From assembly GCF_007989825.1 (NCBI RefSeq), contig NZ_BJUA01000007.1:175437-239436 (forward strand): 64,000 bases of DNA, read 5' to 3'. Position numbers and translations under genes: made by a program. How positions within the stretch are numbered: position 1 is the stretch's first letter; each line of letters starts with the position of its first letter. The stretch comes from Cellulomonas persica (GTDB taxonomy: Bacteria > Actinomycetota > Actinomycetes > Actinomycetales > Cellulomonadaceae). This document shows positions 26,271 through 36,736 of the stretch, in pieces. Under the pieces are notes generated by a model, which was given only the letters and a program-made list of their open reading frames with translations, was not told the origin of the DNA and did not search any database.

Positions 26271-26284
26271 TGGAACCGCTCCCA
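26271..26284. promoter_or_regulatory. CebR/CelR-like operator
   Basis: TGGAACCGCTCCCA matches 12 of 14 positions of the palindromic cellulose-regulator box TGGGAGCGCTCCCA known for LacI-type CebR/CelR of Streptomyces and Thermobifida. It sits 63 bases before the GH1 beta-glucosidase start. Confidence 0.65.
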
Positions 26285-26337
26285 TTGGGGCACTGCCGCA
26301 CATCGTGCCATCCCCGCGCTCGAGGGGTCAGCAGTTC

Positions 26338-26359
26338 AACCGGTGGGATGGTACCGGTT
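26338..26359. promoter_or_regulatory. Second dyad upstream of the beta-glucosidase
   Basis: AACCGGT (26338-26344) and ACCGGTT (26353-26359) form a perfect inverted repeat with an 8-base spacer, about 130 bases upstream of the GH1 gene and between it and ppx. It may bind another regulator; no function is proven. Confidence 0.35.
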
Positions 26360-26445
26360 TCAGTGACCTGTGCCACAGGAGAAAACCCCTGCCGACACGG
26401 TTCGTGACCGGGTCGCAACCTGGGGCGCGACGTCGGGCCCGGACC

Positions 26446-27414
26446 TCAGGCCGTGCGCTCGGCCGCGCTGAACGCGATCCCGTCGAGGATGTCGTGCTCG
26501 GAGGTCACCACGGAGTCGAGCGAACCGCCCGCCGCCGCGACCTCGTCGCGGACCCGGGCGACCACGTCGTGCCAGACCAGCGCGCCCGCGCCGATGACGT
26601 CGACGCGGCCCGGGTGCATGAAGCCGAGCGCGGCCCGCTGCGCACGCGAGCGGCCGAGCAGGTCGTCGCACGCCGCCAGCACGACGTCCGTCGGCAGCAC
26701 CGCACCGTCGATCAGCTCGGGACGGTAGGAGTCCAGGCCGAGCGCGTGCGCGGTCACGGTCGTCACCGAGCCGGCCAGCCCGACGAGCGTCGCGGTCCTC
26801 GCGAGCGGGACGACGGCCGCTGCCTCGTCGAGCGCCGCCGCGACGTCGCGGTGTGCTGCCGCACGCTCGTCGGCCGAGGGCGGGTCACCCTGCAGGTGCC
26901 GCTCCGTGAGGCGCACGCACCCGACGTCCATCGACAACGCCGCCTGCGGGACGGTCTCCCCCAGGACGAGCTCGGTGCTGCCGCCGCCGAGGTCCACGAC
27001 GAGGAACGGCCCGGGGTGCTGCCCCGCGACGACGCCCGTCGCACCGCGGAACGACAGCGCGGCCTCCTCCTGGCCGGAGACGACCTCGGGCTCGACCCCG
27101 AGCAACGCCTTGACGCCGTCGACGAAGTCGTCGCGGTTCTCGGCGTCGCGCGACGCCGACGTCGCGACGAACCGGATCGTGGAGACGCCGAGCTCGTCGC
27201 AGATGCGCGCGTAGCGGGCGCTCGCGTCGAGCGTGCGCTCGAGCGCTTCGGGGGCCAGGCGACCGGTGCGGTCCACTCCCTGCCCGAGCCGCACCACCTC
27301 CGAGCGACGGTCCACGTCGACGAGCGTGCCCGCGGTCGGATCGACGTCCGCCACCAGGAGCCGGATGGAGTTGGTCCCGCAGTCGATGGCAGCCACTCGA
27401 GTCACGGCGGACAT
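26446..27414 (-). CDS. ppx: Exopolyphosphatase / GppA family
   Basis: The 322-residue ASKHA-fold phosphatase has phosphate-1 loop IDCGTNSIRLLVAD, SASRDAENRD, SGQEEAALSF and the second phosphate loop VVDLGGGSTELVLG. It would release phosphate from polyphosphate or pppGpp. It has only the short form without a C-terminal HD domain, as in actinobacterial Ppx2. The ATG starts within a cluster with the DUF501, FtsB-like and enolase genes, matching Rv1023-Rv1026 of M. tuberculosis. Confidence 0.94.
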   Translation of the reverse strand: MSAVTRVAAIDCGTNSIRLLVADVDPTAGTLVDVDRRSEVVRLGQGVDRTGRLAPEALERTLDASARYARICDELGVSTIRFVATSASRDAENRDDFVDGVKALLGVEPEVVSGQEEAALSFRGATGVVAGQHPGPFLVVDLGGGSTELVLGETVPQAALSMDVGCVRLTERHLQGDPPSADERAAAHRDVAAALDEAAAVVPLARTATLVGLAGSVTTVTAHALGLDSYRPELIDGAVLPTDVVLAACDDLLGRSRAQRAALGFMHPGRVDVIGAGALVWHDVVARVRDEVAAAGGSLDSVVTSEHDILDGIAFSAAERTA

Positions 27415-27509
27415 CCTCGCACCCGCGGCGGGGCTGTCCGGGACGGCGGACGGGTGATGCCCGTCATGCCCGCCGTCCTCGTCGTGCGAGCGCCCCTGGG
27501 GCCCGGGCG

Positions 27510-28010
27510 TCAGCAGCTGCAGCGGTCAGGACGCCACGTCGGGCGCAGCAGCTCCAGCGCCTCGTCGCCGAACGGGTTGACGCCCGGACCGGCCGCGAGC
27601 GCGTGCCCGACGAGCACGTGCAGGCACTTCACCCTCGTCGGCATGCCGCCCGCGGAGATGCCGGCGATCTCCGGGACGTGCCCCAGCGCCTCACGGTCGG
27701 CGAGGTAGGCCTCGTGCGCGTGCCGGTACGCCTCGGCGAGGTCGGCGTCCAGCGCGAGGCGCGTGGTCCACTCCTTCATCAGCCCCGACGCCTCGAGCGT
27801 GCTGACCGCCGCGACCGCCTGCGGGTTCGTCAGGTAGTACGTCGTCGGGAAGGGCGTGCCGTCGTCGAGCCGCGGGGCGGTCCGCACGACGAGCGGGCGG
27901 CCGCACACGCAGCGCGCCGCGATCCCGACCACGCCGCGCGGCGGGCGGCCGAGCTGCTCGGCGAGCACCTCGAGGTCTCGCTCGGTCACGGCGGTGGTGG
28001 TGGTGGGCAC
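27510..28010 (-). CDS. DUF501 protein
   Basis: The 166-residue protein of the DUF501 family has LGRPPRGVVGIAARC followed by a CVCGRPLVV motif, FPTTYYLTNP and MPTRVKCLHVLVGHALAAG. It has no membrane segment. The GTG at 28010 follows AAGGA by 6 bases; a further upstream ATG at 28046 adds only arginine-rich residues. It is conserved between ppx and the FtsB-like gene in actinobacteria, and its function is unknown. Confidence 0.9.
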   Translation of the reverse strand: MPTTTTAVTERDLEVLAEQLGRPPRGVVGIAARCVCGRPLVVRTAPRLDDGTPFPTTYYLTNPQAVAAVSTLEASGLMKEWTTRLALDADLAEAYRHAHEAYLADREALGHVPEIAGISAGGMPTRVKCLHVLVGHALAAGPGVNPFGDEALELLRPTWRPDRCSC

Positions 28011-28084
28011 GTCGTTCCTTCGTCGTCGTCCGTCCAGGAGATCCATTGTCCCTCAGGTCGACGCCGACGACGCCGCCGAACCCG

Positions 28085-29029
28085 TCAGGGCGCCGTCGTC
28101 TCCGTGGCGCCCTCGGCGCCCTTCGACGAGTCGTCGCCGGGGGTCGCGTCCTTCGACGTCGCGTCCTTGCCGGAGCTCGTGCCCGACGAGGCCTTGCCGG
28201 AGCCCTTCGTGCCGGTCGAGCCCCCGGTCGTGCCCGCATCGGCGGGCTCGTCGGACGTCTCCCCGGCGACGACGAGCGACTCCCACACGGACGTGTACCA
28301 GGGGACCTCGGCGGTCGTCGCGACGACGGGGGTCTCGTCGGCCACCTCGTCGTCCGGGTCCTGCACCGACTCGGGGTCCACGACCCGGTACGCCTTCTCC
28401 CCCGGCAGTACGTACGACAGGCGCTCGCGCGCCTGCGCCGTGACGTACGCGGGGTCGTCCCAGCGCCCGAGCTCGGCCTCGAGGTCGTCGTTGCGCTCGC
28501 GCGCGGCAGCGACCTGCGCCCGCAGCGCCCGGAGGTCCGCCTCCTGGCGCAGGTACGTGTGCAGCGTCGGGTAGACGAGCACGAACGCGAGGACCAGCAC
28601 GCAGCCCAGGACGATCGTGCGCACCGAGAACAGACGCGGCGGTGCGACCTGGGCGCGCTCGGCTCGCGCTGTGCCGCGCGGCGGGGTCGCGGGTGCGCGG
28701 CCGCCCGGTCGGGTCGCGCCCGGCCGCGACGTGGCGCGCGGCACCCCGCGGGACGGGGTGCTCGCCCGCCCGGCCGTGCCGCGCGTCGCCCGCGAGCGCG
28801 CGCTCGTCGAACGACCAGGAGCCCGGGCCTCGCCCGTCGCGTCCGCGCCGGGACGGCCCCGCACCACGCCACCGGACGACGAGCGCTCGCGCGACCCATC
28901 TGCCGCGTCCGCGCGCGACGCGCCCGCACCGGTCGCGCGAGACGTGCCGCCACCGGTCGCTCGGGACGCCCCGCGGGCACCGCGGCCGTCGGCCGGGCGC
29001 GGCTCGACCGGGCGTCGGGGCGCTGACAT
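28085..29029 (-). CDS. FtsB/DivIC-like septum formation initiator
   Basis: The 314-residue protein has a long disordered Arg/Ala/Ser/Gly-rich cytoplasmic N-terminus (about 135 residues). One membrane helix follows (FSVRTIVLGCVLVLAFVLVYP), then a short coiled coil (YLRQEADLRALRAQVAAARERNDDL), split here as a leucine-rich stretch, with the ERLSYVLPGEKAYRVV block of the DivIC family. A Ser/Thr/Asp-rich tail ends it. FtsB/DivIC proteins join FtsL and FtsQ in the divisome. The ATG at 29029 was chosen because the upstream frame is spacer. It follows eno in the operon. Confidence 0.88.
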   Translation of the reverse strand: MSAPRRPVEPRPADGRGARGASRATGGGTSRATGAGASRADAADGSRERSSSGGVVRGRPGADATGEARAPGRSTSARSRATRGTAGRASTPSRGVPRATSRPGATRPGGRAPATPPRGTARAERAQVAPPRLFSVRTIVLGCVLVLAFVLVYPTLHTYLRQEADLRALRAQVAAARERNDDLEAELGRWDDPAYVTAQARERLSYVLPGEKAYRVVDPESVQDPDDEVADETPVVATTAEVPWYTSVWESLVVAGETSDEPADAGTTGGSTGTKGSGKASSGTSSGKDATSKDATPGDDSSKGAEGATETTAP

Positions 29030-29242
29030 GCCCCGATTGTGCCCCGGACGCCCCTGCTCGCCCGGGACGCCGCCCCGTCCCGCCGTGTCCTTCACCGATC
29101 CCCCACGTCCGCGGCCATGTTCGCCGTGCCCATGTGCCCCCGGGCGGAGCCGGTGCGGCCGGGTCGGTGGGAGGGGGCCCGCAGGGCGGGACCGGTGGGG
29201 CGGGGCGGTGGGATGACTGGTCGTGTGAGGGTCGAGATGGGT

Positions 29243-29274
29243 GAGGCCGGTCGCCCTCGGGGGCGACCGGCCTC
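29243..29274 (-). terminator. Enolase terminator
   Basis: A perfect 14-base stem (29243-29256 with 29261-29274) with the stable loop TCGG lies 36 bases after the eno stop. It suggests that eno is partly insulated from the ftsB-DUF501-ppx genes. Confidence 0.8.
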
Positions 29275-29310
29275 GGGAGTCGGCCGGGGCCGACTGTCAG
29301 GCTGAGGTGA

Positions 29311-30636
<1,326 letters not shown>

Positions 30637-30722
30637 TTACGACCTCACCCTAGTGGGGCCCACGGCGCGTCGCGTCGGGACCTCCGTCCGCGAGACGGCG
30701 CCGCGGGACGTGTCGCCGAGCC

Positions 30723-31304
30723 TCAGGAGGTGGGTGCGGGCGCATCCGACGAAGGCCGCGGGTCCGTGGCCAGGACCGCCATGAGCACCGAGTCGTGCCA
30801 GGTGCCGTCCCACAGCAGCGTGTGGCGCTGCCGCCCCTCGACGACGAACCCCGCCTTCTCGTAGGAGCGCTGCGCACGCGGGTTGAACGCGTAGACGCTC
30901 AGCTCGACCCGGTGCAGGCCGACTGCCCCGAACGCGTGGTCGAGGACCGCGGTCATGGCCTCGGTGCCGTACCCCCGCCCGGGTGCTCCGGGGACCAGGG
31001 CGATGCGCACGTTCATGCACGCGTTCTCGTCGTCCAGCTCGTTCAGCACGACCTCGCCCAGGTACGTGCCGTCGTCCGACGAGGTGATCGCCCAGTCCGC
31101 GCGGTCGTCGGCCGCCCCGATGCGCTCGAGGTGCGCCGCGACCTGCTCACGCGTGAACGTCGCGTGCGTGCCGGTCAGGCGGTTCGACTCCTCGTCGCCG
31201 AGCGCCGCCCAGACGCCCTCGAGGTGCTCGGGGCCCAGCGGGACGAGGACGAGCCGCGACGTGCGCAGCGTGGGGACGGGCGACAGGGCGCTGTGCTGGA
31301 CCAC
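30723..31304 (-). CDS. GNAT acetyltransferase, RimJ/RimL type
   Basis: The 193-residue N-acetyltransferase has LRTSRLVLVPLGPEHLEGV at the start, GEVVLNELDDENACMNVRI, the acetyl-CoA loop PGAPGRGYGTEAM, and NPRAQRSYEKAGFVVEGRQR. This is the RimJ/RimL pattern for N-terminal or amine acetylation; the substrate is unknown. The GTG at 31304 lies where family members begin. It stands alone between eno and the xylanase gene. Confidence 0.92.
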   Translation of the reverse strand: MVQHSALSPVPTLRTSRLVLVPLGPEHLEGVWAALGDEESNRLTGTHATFTREQVAAHLERIGAADDRADWAITSSDDGTYLGEVVLNELDDENACMNVRIALVPGAPGRGYGTEAMTAVLDHAFGAVGLHRVELSVYAFNPRAQRSYEKAGFVVEGRQRHTLLWDGTWHDSVLMAVLATDPRPSSDAPAPTS

Positions 31305-31353
31305 CCGGCCAGGCTACCCGGGCCGAGCGGTCCAGCACGCGTGATGATGCAGG

Positions 31354-33420
31354 TCAGCCCGCTGCGCAGGGCGCGCCGTTGAGCCGGAACGCCGTCGGCG
31401 CCGTCGGGGTGCCGGGGTGCGACGCGTTGAACCCGATCTCCACCGACGAGCCCGCGGCCAGGCGGCCGTTCCACGGCGCGTTCGTCGCCGTGACCGCGCT
31501 GCCCGTCTGCGACCACTCGGCGCTCCACCCCTGGGTCACCTTCTGGCCGTTCGGGAAGTCGAACGTGAGCGTCCAGCCGTCGATGGTTGCGCTGCCCGTG
31601 TTGGTCACGCGCACGTTGGCCGTCAGGCCGGTGTTCCACGCGTTGCCCACCCAGCGCACCGAGCACCCGGCGGGCCCGCCCGTCGGCGTCGCGGTCGGCG
31701 TCGAGGTCGGCGTGGGCGTCGAGGTCGGCGTGGGCGTCGGGGTCGGCGTGGGCGTGGGCGTCGGGGTCGGGGTCGGGGTGGGGGTGGGGGTCGCGGTCGT
31801 GCCGATGCGCGACGGGTCGACGATCCCCCAGAACGCGGACTTGGCCTGGAGCCGGCCGTCGAAGAGCAGCGGGGCGGCCCCCGAGCGCAGCCACGTCCGC
31901 GAGTCGTCGACGCCCCACACCGTCACGGACTCGAACGACGACGCATGCCGCTTGAGCACCGCGAAGAGGTCGCGGTAGTAGTACGCCTGCTCGAGCAGAC
32001 GCTCGGCGGGCGGCGTGGTCCACGACTCACCGCCGTGCAGGTAGGTCGACACGTCGAGCTCGGTCACGGCCTGCGTGACGCCGAGACCCTCGAACGCCGT
32101 GATGGTCGCCTCGATGTTGCTCAGCGAGCGGCCGACCTCGACGTGCAGCTGGTGGCCGACGCCGTCGACCGGCACACCCTGCTCGAGCAGGGACGTCACG
32201 AGCGCGACGTACGGCGCGCGCTTGTTCGGGTACTCGCTGTTGTAGTCGTTGATGAACAGCTTCACCTCGGGGCCGAACGCGGCGCGTGCGTACGTGAACG
32301 CGTTCGCGATGTACGACGGGCCGAGGATCCGGTACCACTCGCTGCGACGCAGGCCATCGGGCTGGGACTCGTCGATGACCTCGTTGACGACGTCGAACGC
32401 GACGATCGGGTTGCCGGGCGTGCCGAACTCGCCGTACGTCTCGCGGTAGTGGTCGGCGATCGCGCGGATGTGCGTCCTGAGCCGCGAGCGCAGCAGCGCC
32501 TGGTCGTCGGCGCTCGTCGTGAGGGCGACGCCGTCGTTGCGCTCGAACCACCACTGCGGCGTCTGCTGGTGCCACACGAGCGTGTGCCCGTAGACGCGCT
32601 GCCCGTGCTCGACCGCGAAGTCGACGAGCTGGTCGGCGGGGCCGAACCGGAACTCGCCCTCGGTGGGCTGGATCGCGTCGGGCTTCATCTGGTTGCCGGG
32701 CGTGATCTGCGCGGCGTGGTGGGCGACGAGCTCGCCGCGGCCGGCCAGGACGTCGGCCGGCTCGACGGCGATGCCGAACGGGAACCAGGGCTGCAGCGTC
32801 GTGTCGAGCGCCGGGAGGGTGAGGTCCGGGGTCAGGCGGTCGCCGGTGACGACGACGTCGTCGACCAGGATGTCGGTCAGGGAGTCGGTCGACTCGACGT
32901 ACAGCTGCGCGCTGTCGAACGGGCCGGGCGTGTAGCTCGCGGTGACCTGCTGCCAGCCGCCGCTCGTGACGCCCGTGGCGGTCGCGACCGTGTCGTACGA
33001 CGACTCGCCCGCGTTGTCACGCTGCACCGAGACCCGCAGGTCCGCGTACCCGGTGCCCGTCGACGGCAGCCGCAGCCACAGCGAGACGGTGTACGTGACA
33101 CCCGGTGCGAACGTCGTCGTCACGGGCAGGCTCGCGCCGTTCCACGACTGGGTGCGCCCCGTGACCAGCAGGCTCTGGGAGCCCCGCGCGTTCTGGGTGG
33201 TCAGGGAGACGGCCGCATCGCCGCGCCCCTGCCAGCCGCCGAGCCCGTCCTCGAAGTCGGACGTCACGACGACGGTCGCGGCCGCACGCGCGGGCGTCGC
33301 GAACGGCGCAGCGAGCGCGAGGACGGCGAGCAGCGCCCCGACGACGAGTGCCGCGAGCCCCGCCACGGTCAGCGGTCCCGTCTCGGGCGACGGTACGGAC
33401 GGGTGGGCACGACGGGACAT
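31354..33420 (-). CDS. Secreted endo-1,4-beta-xylanase, CBM4_9-GH10-linker-CBM2
   Basis: The 688-residue modular enzyme has a signal peptide (about residues 1-46), then a CBM4/9/22-like sandwich (about 50-195). The GH10 catalytic barrel (about 205-540) has the acid/base glutamate in FDVVNEVIDES and the nucleophile in VTELDVSTYL. A Thr-Pro repeat linker of about 40 residues precedes a C-terminal CBM2 (about 585-688) with two cysteines, WVGNAWNTGL and NGQKVTQGW. It cleaves xylan outside the cell; the CBM2 should bind cellulose or xylan. The ATG is 7 bases after AGGAG. CBM2 plus GH10 is typical of Cellulomonas. Confidence 0.96.
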   Translation of the reverse strand: MSRRAHPSVPSPETGPLTVAGLAALVVGALLAVLALAAPFATPARAAATVVVTSDFEDGLGGWQGRGDAAVSLTTQNARGSQSLLVTGRTQSWNGASLPVTTTFAPGVTYTVSLWLRLPSTGTGYADLRVSVQRDNAGESSYDTVATATGVTSGGWQQVTASYTPGPFDSAQLYVESTDSLTDILVDDVVVTGDRLTPDLTLPALDTTLQPWFPFGIAVEPADVLAGRGELVAHHAAQITPGNQMKPDAIQPTEGEFRFGPADQLVDFAVEHGQRVYGHTLVWHQQTPQWWFERNDGVALTTSADDQALLRSRLRTHIRAIADHYRETYGEFGTPGNPIVAFDVVNEVIDESQPDGLRRSEWYRILGPSYIANAFTYARAAFGPEVKLFINDYNSEYPNKRAPYVALVTSLLEQGVPVDGVGHQLHVEVGRSLSNIEATITAFEGLGVTQAVTELDVSTYLHGGESWTTPPAERLLEQAYYYRDLFAVLKRHASSFESVTVWGVDDSRTWLRSGAAPLLFDGRLQAKSAFWGIVDPSRIGTTATPTPTPTPTPTPTPTPTPTPTPTSTPTPTSTPTATPTGGPAGCSVRWVGNAWNTGLTANVRVTNTGSATIDGWTLTFDFPNGQKVTQGWSAEWSQTGSAVTATNAPWNGRLAAGSSVEIGFNASHPGTPTAPTAFRLNGAPCAAG

Positions 33421-33514
33421 CACAACGCTCCTAGCCGGCGGGCCGACGGCACACCCGCCGGCTGCGCCGGACGCTAGGGAACGCGCGTCGGGACCGACGA
33501 GGGGTGAAACGGTT

Positions 33515-33538
33515 CGGTCCGGACTGTGGACCGGACCG
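33515..33538 (-). terminator. Hairpin between pntB and the xylanase gene
   Basis: CGGTCCGG (33515-33522) and CCGGACCG (33531-33538) form an 8-base stem 6 bases after the pntB stop. It probably ends the pntAB transcript. GAAACGGTTC next to it (33506-33515) is a partial dyad that could be an operator for the xylanase gene. Confidence 0.45.
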
Positions 33539-33543
33539 CCCCC

Positions 33544-34941
33544 TCAGCCCTGCGCGAGCGCTGCGACGATCTTCTCGGTCTGGTCCCGCGCGTCGCCGAA
33601 CAGCATCGCGGTGTTGTCCCGGAAGAACAGCGGGTTCTGCACGCCCGCGTAGCCGGTGGCCATCGACCGCTTGAACACCACGACCTGCTTGGCGTTCCAC
33701 ACCTCGAGCACGGGCATGCCCGCGATCGGCGACGACGGGTCCTCGAGCGCGGCGGGGTTGACGGTGTCGTTCGCGCCGATCACGAGCACGACGTCCGTCT
33801 CGTCGAAGTCGTCGTTGATCTCGTCCATCTCGAGCACGATGTCGTACGGCACCTTGGCCTCGGCGAGCAGCACGTTCATGTGCCCGGGCAGGCGGCCGGC
33901 GACGGGATGCACGCCGAACCGCACCTGCACGCCGCGAGCCCGGAGCTTCTCGACGAGGTCCGCGACGGGGTACTGCGCCTTGGCGACGGCCATGCCGTAA
34001 CCGGGCGTGATGACGACCGAGCGGGCACCGGCGAGCACGTTCGCGACGTCCGCGGCGGACATCTCGCTGTGCTCCCCCACCGGCCCGCCGGCGGACGGCG
34101 CCGCGGCGCCCTCCTCGGCCCCGAAGCCGCCCAGGATGACCGAGACGAACGACCGGTTCATGGCCCGGCACATGATGTACGAGAGGATCGCACCGGACGC
34201 ACCGACGAGCGCACCGGTGACGATCAGCAGGTCGTTGCTCAGCATGAAGCCGGCCGCGGCCGCGGCCCACCCGGAGTACGAGTTGAGCATCGACACGACG
34301 ACAGGCATGTCGCCGCCGCCGATCGCGGCCACCAGGTGCCAGCCGAGCGCGAGCGCGATCACGGTCATGATCGCGAGCGGCCAGATCGACGGCGCGGCGA
34401 CGAACCACGCGAGCAGGCCGAGCGAGACGACGACCGCACCCAGGTTCAGCAGGTTGCGTCCGGGCAGCGTCAGCGGCGCGCTCGTGATCTTCGCGGAGAG
34501 CTTCAGGTACGCGACGATCGAGCCGGTGAACGTGACCGCACCGATGAAGACGCCCAGGAACACCTCGACGAGGTGCACTCCGTGCGGGGGCTCGGTCAGG
34601 TAGGAGTTGAAGCCGACGAGCACCGCGGCGGCACCGACGAAGGAGTGCAGCATCGCGATGAGCTCGGGCATCTGGGTCATCTCGACCTCACGCGCCCGCC
34701 ACGTCCCGACGACCGCGCCGACGCCCAGCACGAGCGCGATGAGCAGCGCCGTCACCACGGGCGGGCGCTGCGAGGCGTCCAGGGCCAGCGCGATCGTGGC
34801 GACGAGCGCCAAGACCATGCCGACCATCCCGAGCACGTTGCCGCGCCGCGCGGTCTCCTGCTTGCTGAGCCCGGCGAGGGACAGCACGAACAGGACCGCG
34901 GCCAGCAGGTAGGTGGCCTGAGCCAGCGTCACGAGCGTCAT
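33544..34941 (-). CDS. pntB: NAD(P) transhydrogenase subunit beta
   Basis: The 465-residue subunit has about eight membrane helices in the N-terminal two thirds and a C-terminal NADP(H)-binding domain. The family motifs are [49 protein letters not shown] and [17 protein letters not shown]. With PntA it couples hydride transfer between NADH and NADP to proton movement across the membrane. The ATG starts one base after the pntA stop, so the two are cotranslated. Confidence 0.97.
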   Translation of the reverse strand: MTLVTLAQATYLLAAVLFVLSLAGLSKQETARRGNVLGMVGMVLALVATIALALDASQRPPVVTALLIALVLGVGAVVGTWRAREVEMTQMPELIAMLHSFVGAAAVLVGFNSYLTEPPHGVHLVEVFLGVFIGAVTFTGSIVAYLKLSAKITSAPLTLPGRNLLNLGAVVVSLGLLAWFVAAPSIWPLAIMTVIALALGWHLVAAIGGGDMPVVVSMLNSYSGWAAAAAGFMLSNDLLIVTGALVGASGAILSYIMCRAMNRSFVSVILGGFGAEEGAAAPSAGGPVGEHSEMSAADVANVLAGARSVVITPGYGMAVAKAQYPVADLVEKLRARGVQVRFGVHPVAGRLPGHMNVLLAEAKVPYDIVLEMDEINDDFDETDVVLVIGANDTVNPAALEDPSSPIAGMPVLEVWNAKQVVVFKRSMATGYAGVQNPLFFRDNTAMLFGDARDQTEKIVAALAQG

Positions 34942-34942
34942 C

Positions 34943-36499
34943 TCATGCCCCCCGTCGGAACATGCGGAGCATCCGGTTCGCGACCAGGAACCCGCCGAAG
35001 ATGTTGATGGACGCGACCGCGGCGGCGACGCACGCGAGCACCGTCACGACGAGGTTGTCCGAGCCGATCTGCAGGAGCGCGCCGACGAGGATGATCCCGG
35101 AGATCGCGTTCGTCTGGGCCATCAGCGGCGTGTGCAGCGAGTGCGACACGTTCGAGATCACGTAGTAGCCGACGAACACGGCCAGCACGAACACGGTGAA
35201 GTGCCCGAGGAACGCCGCCGGCGCGAACGCGATGCCGAGCGTGAGCAGCACGGCCGCGAGCGCGTAGGCGATCATGCGCCGCTTGCCCTTGGCCGCGGCG
35301 ACCTGCGCCGCGGCGGCGGCCTGCGCCGCCCGCTCCTCCTGCGACGGACCGACGGGCGCGGGTGGCGGCGCGGCCGAGACCGCGACGGCCGGCGGCGGCC
35401 ACATCAGCTCGCCCTCGTGCGTGACCGTCATGCCGCGCTGCACCGGGTCCTCGAGGTCGAGCACCAGCGCGCCGTCCTTGTCGGGCGTGAGCAGCTGCAG
35501 CAGGTGGACGATGTTCGTGCCCAGCAGCTGCGACGAGTGCTGCGGCATGCGGCCCGCGAGGTCGGTCCAGCCGAGGACGACCACGCCGTTGTCGCTGACC
35601 ACGCGCTCGCCGGGGACGGTGAGCTCGCAGTTGCCGCCGCCGGGGGCGGCCAGGTCGACGACGACCGAGCCGGGCTTCATCGCCGCGACCGCCTGCGCCG
35701 TGATGGTCGTCGGCGCGGTGCCGCGTACGAGCGCGGTCGTGATGACGATGTCCGCGTCCGCGCACTCCCGCGCGTACACGTCGAGCGCGGCGGCGGCCTG
35801 CTCCTGCGTCAGCGGCTTGGCGTAGCCGTCGGCGCTGATCTCCTGCTGCGCCTCGGGCGCTCGCACGAACGTCGCACCCATCGACTCGATCTGCTCGCCG
35901 ACCTCGGGCCGCACGTCGAACGCGCGCACCTGAGCGCCGAGCGAGTCCGCGGTGCCGATCGCCGCGAGCCCCGCGACACCGGCGCCGATGACGAACACCC
36001 GAGCGGGCGGCGTCTTGCCCGCGGCGGTGACCTGACCCGCGAACATCCCGCCGAACTCCTGCGCGGCCTCGACCACGGCCCGGTAGCCCGCGACGTTCGC
36101 CATGCTGGACAGCACGTCGAGCGACTGCGCGCGCGAGATGCGCGGCACGGCGTCGAGCGCGAGCGCCGTGACGCCGCGCGCGACGAGCGCGTCGACCAGC
36201 TCGGGGCGCTGCGCCGGCTGGAGCTGCGCGACGAGCACCGCGCCCTCCCGCAGCATCGCGACGTGCTCGAGCGACGGCGCGTCCACGCCCGTGACGACGT
36301 CCGCGCCCCACGCGCCGGCCTCGTCGACGACCTTCGCGCCCGCGTCGGCGAACGCCTCGTCGGAGAACGTCGCCGCAGCGCCCGCCCCCGCCTCGACCAG
36401 CACGTCGTACCCGAGCCCGACGAGCTTCGCCACGGTCGCCGGCGTCGCCGCCACCAACCGCTGGCCGCTCGCCTCCCGCGGGATACCGATCGTCGTCAC
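34943..36499 (-). CDS. pntA: NAD(P) transhydrogenase subunit alpha (fused form)
   Basis: The 518-residue protein carries the NAD(H)-binding domain first ([58 protein letters not shown]), then a linker. The C-terminal membrane part of four helices follows ([20 protein letters not shown]). Many actinobacteria split this into PntAA and PntAB; here it is a single chain as in E. coli. The GTG at 36499 is 5 bases after AGGAGG, better than the upstream ATG of the open frame. Confidence 0.96.
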   Translation of the reverse strand: MTTIGIPREASGQRLVAATPATVAKLVGLGYDVLVEAGAGAAATFSDEAFADAGAKVVDEAGAWGADVVTGVDAPSLEHVAMLREGAVLVAQLQPAQRPELVDALVARGVTALALDAVPRISRAQSLDVLSSMANVAGYRAVVEAAQEFGGMFAGQVTAAGKTPPARVFVIGAGVAGLAAIGTADSLGAQVRAFDVRPEVGEQIESMGATFVRAPEAQQEISADGYAKPLTQEQAAAALDVYARECADADIVITTALVRGTAPTTITAQAVAAMKPGSVVVDLAAPGGGNCELTVPGERVVSDNGVVVLGWTDLAGRMPQHSSQLLGTNIVHLLQLLTPDKDGALVLDLEDPVQRGMTVTHEGELMWPPPAVAVSAAPPPAPVGPSQEERAAQAAAAAQVAAAKGKRRMIAYALAAVLLTLGIAFAPAAFLGHFTVFVLAVFVGYYVISNVSHSLHTPLMAQTNAISGIILVGALLQIGSDNLVVTVLACVAAAVASINIFGGFLVANRMLRMFRRGA

Positions 36500-36736
36500 G
36501 CACGCCTCCTGACCTGCGTGCACCCGCCGCTGGAGCGCGGGCGCACGGTGACCGCCTCGTGGCCGGGTGACCCTCTCACCGGCTCGCCGACGACCCTATC
36601 CACGCACGCGACCACATCACGGGACCACGGTCCCGCGCTGACCACCCCACGCCCGACCCGCACCCACCGACCCATACCCACCGACCTGCGCCGACCCGCC
36701 CCGCGCCGACCGGTCCGCGCGTGTGCGGCGGGGCGC

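Noticed and set aside
31686..31797. Tandem repeat that might be taken for a CRISPR or satellite
   Set aside because: It encodes the Thr-Pro linker between GH10 and CBM2, a protein-level repeat without spacers.
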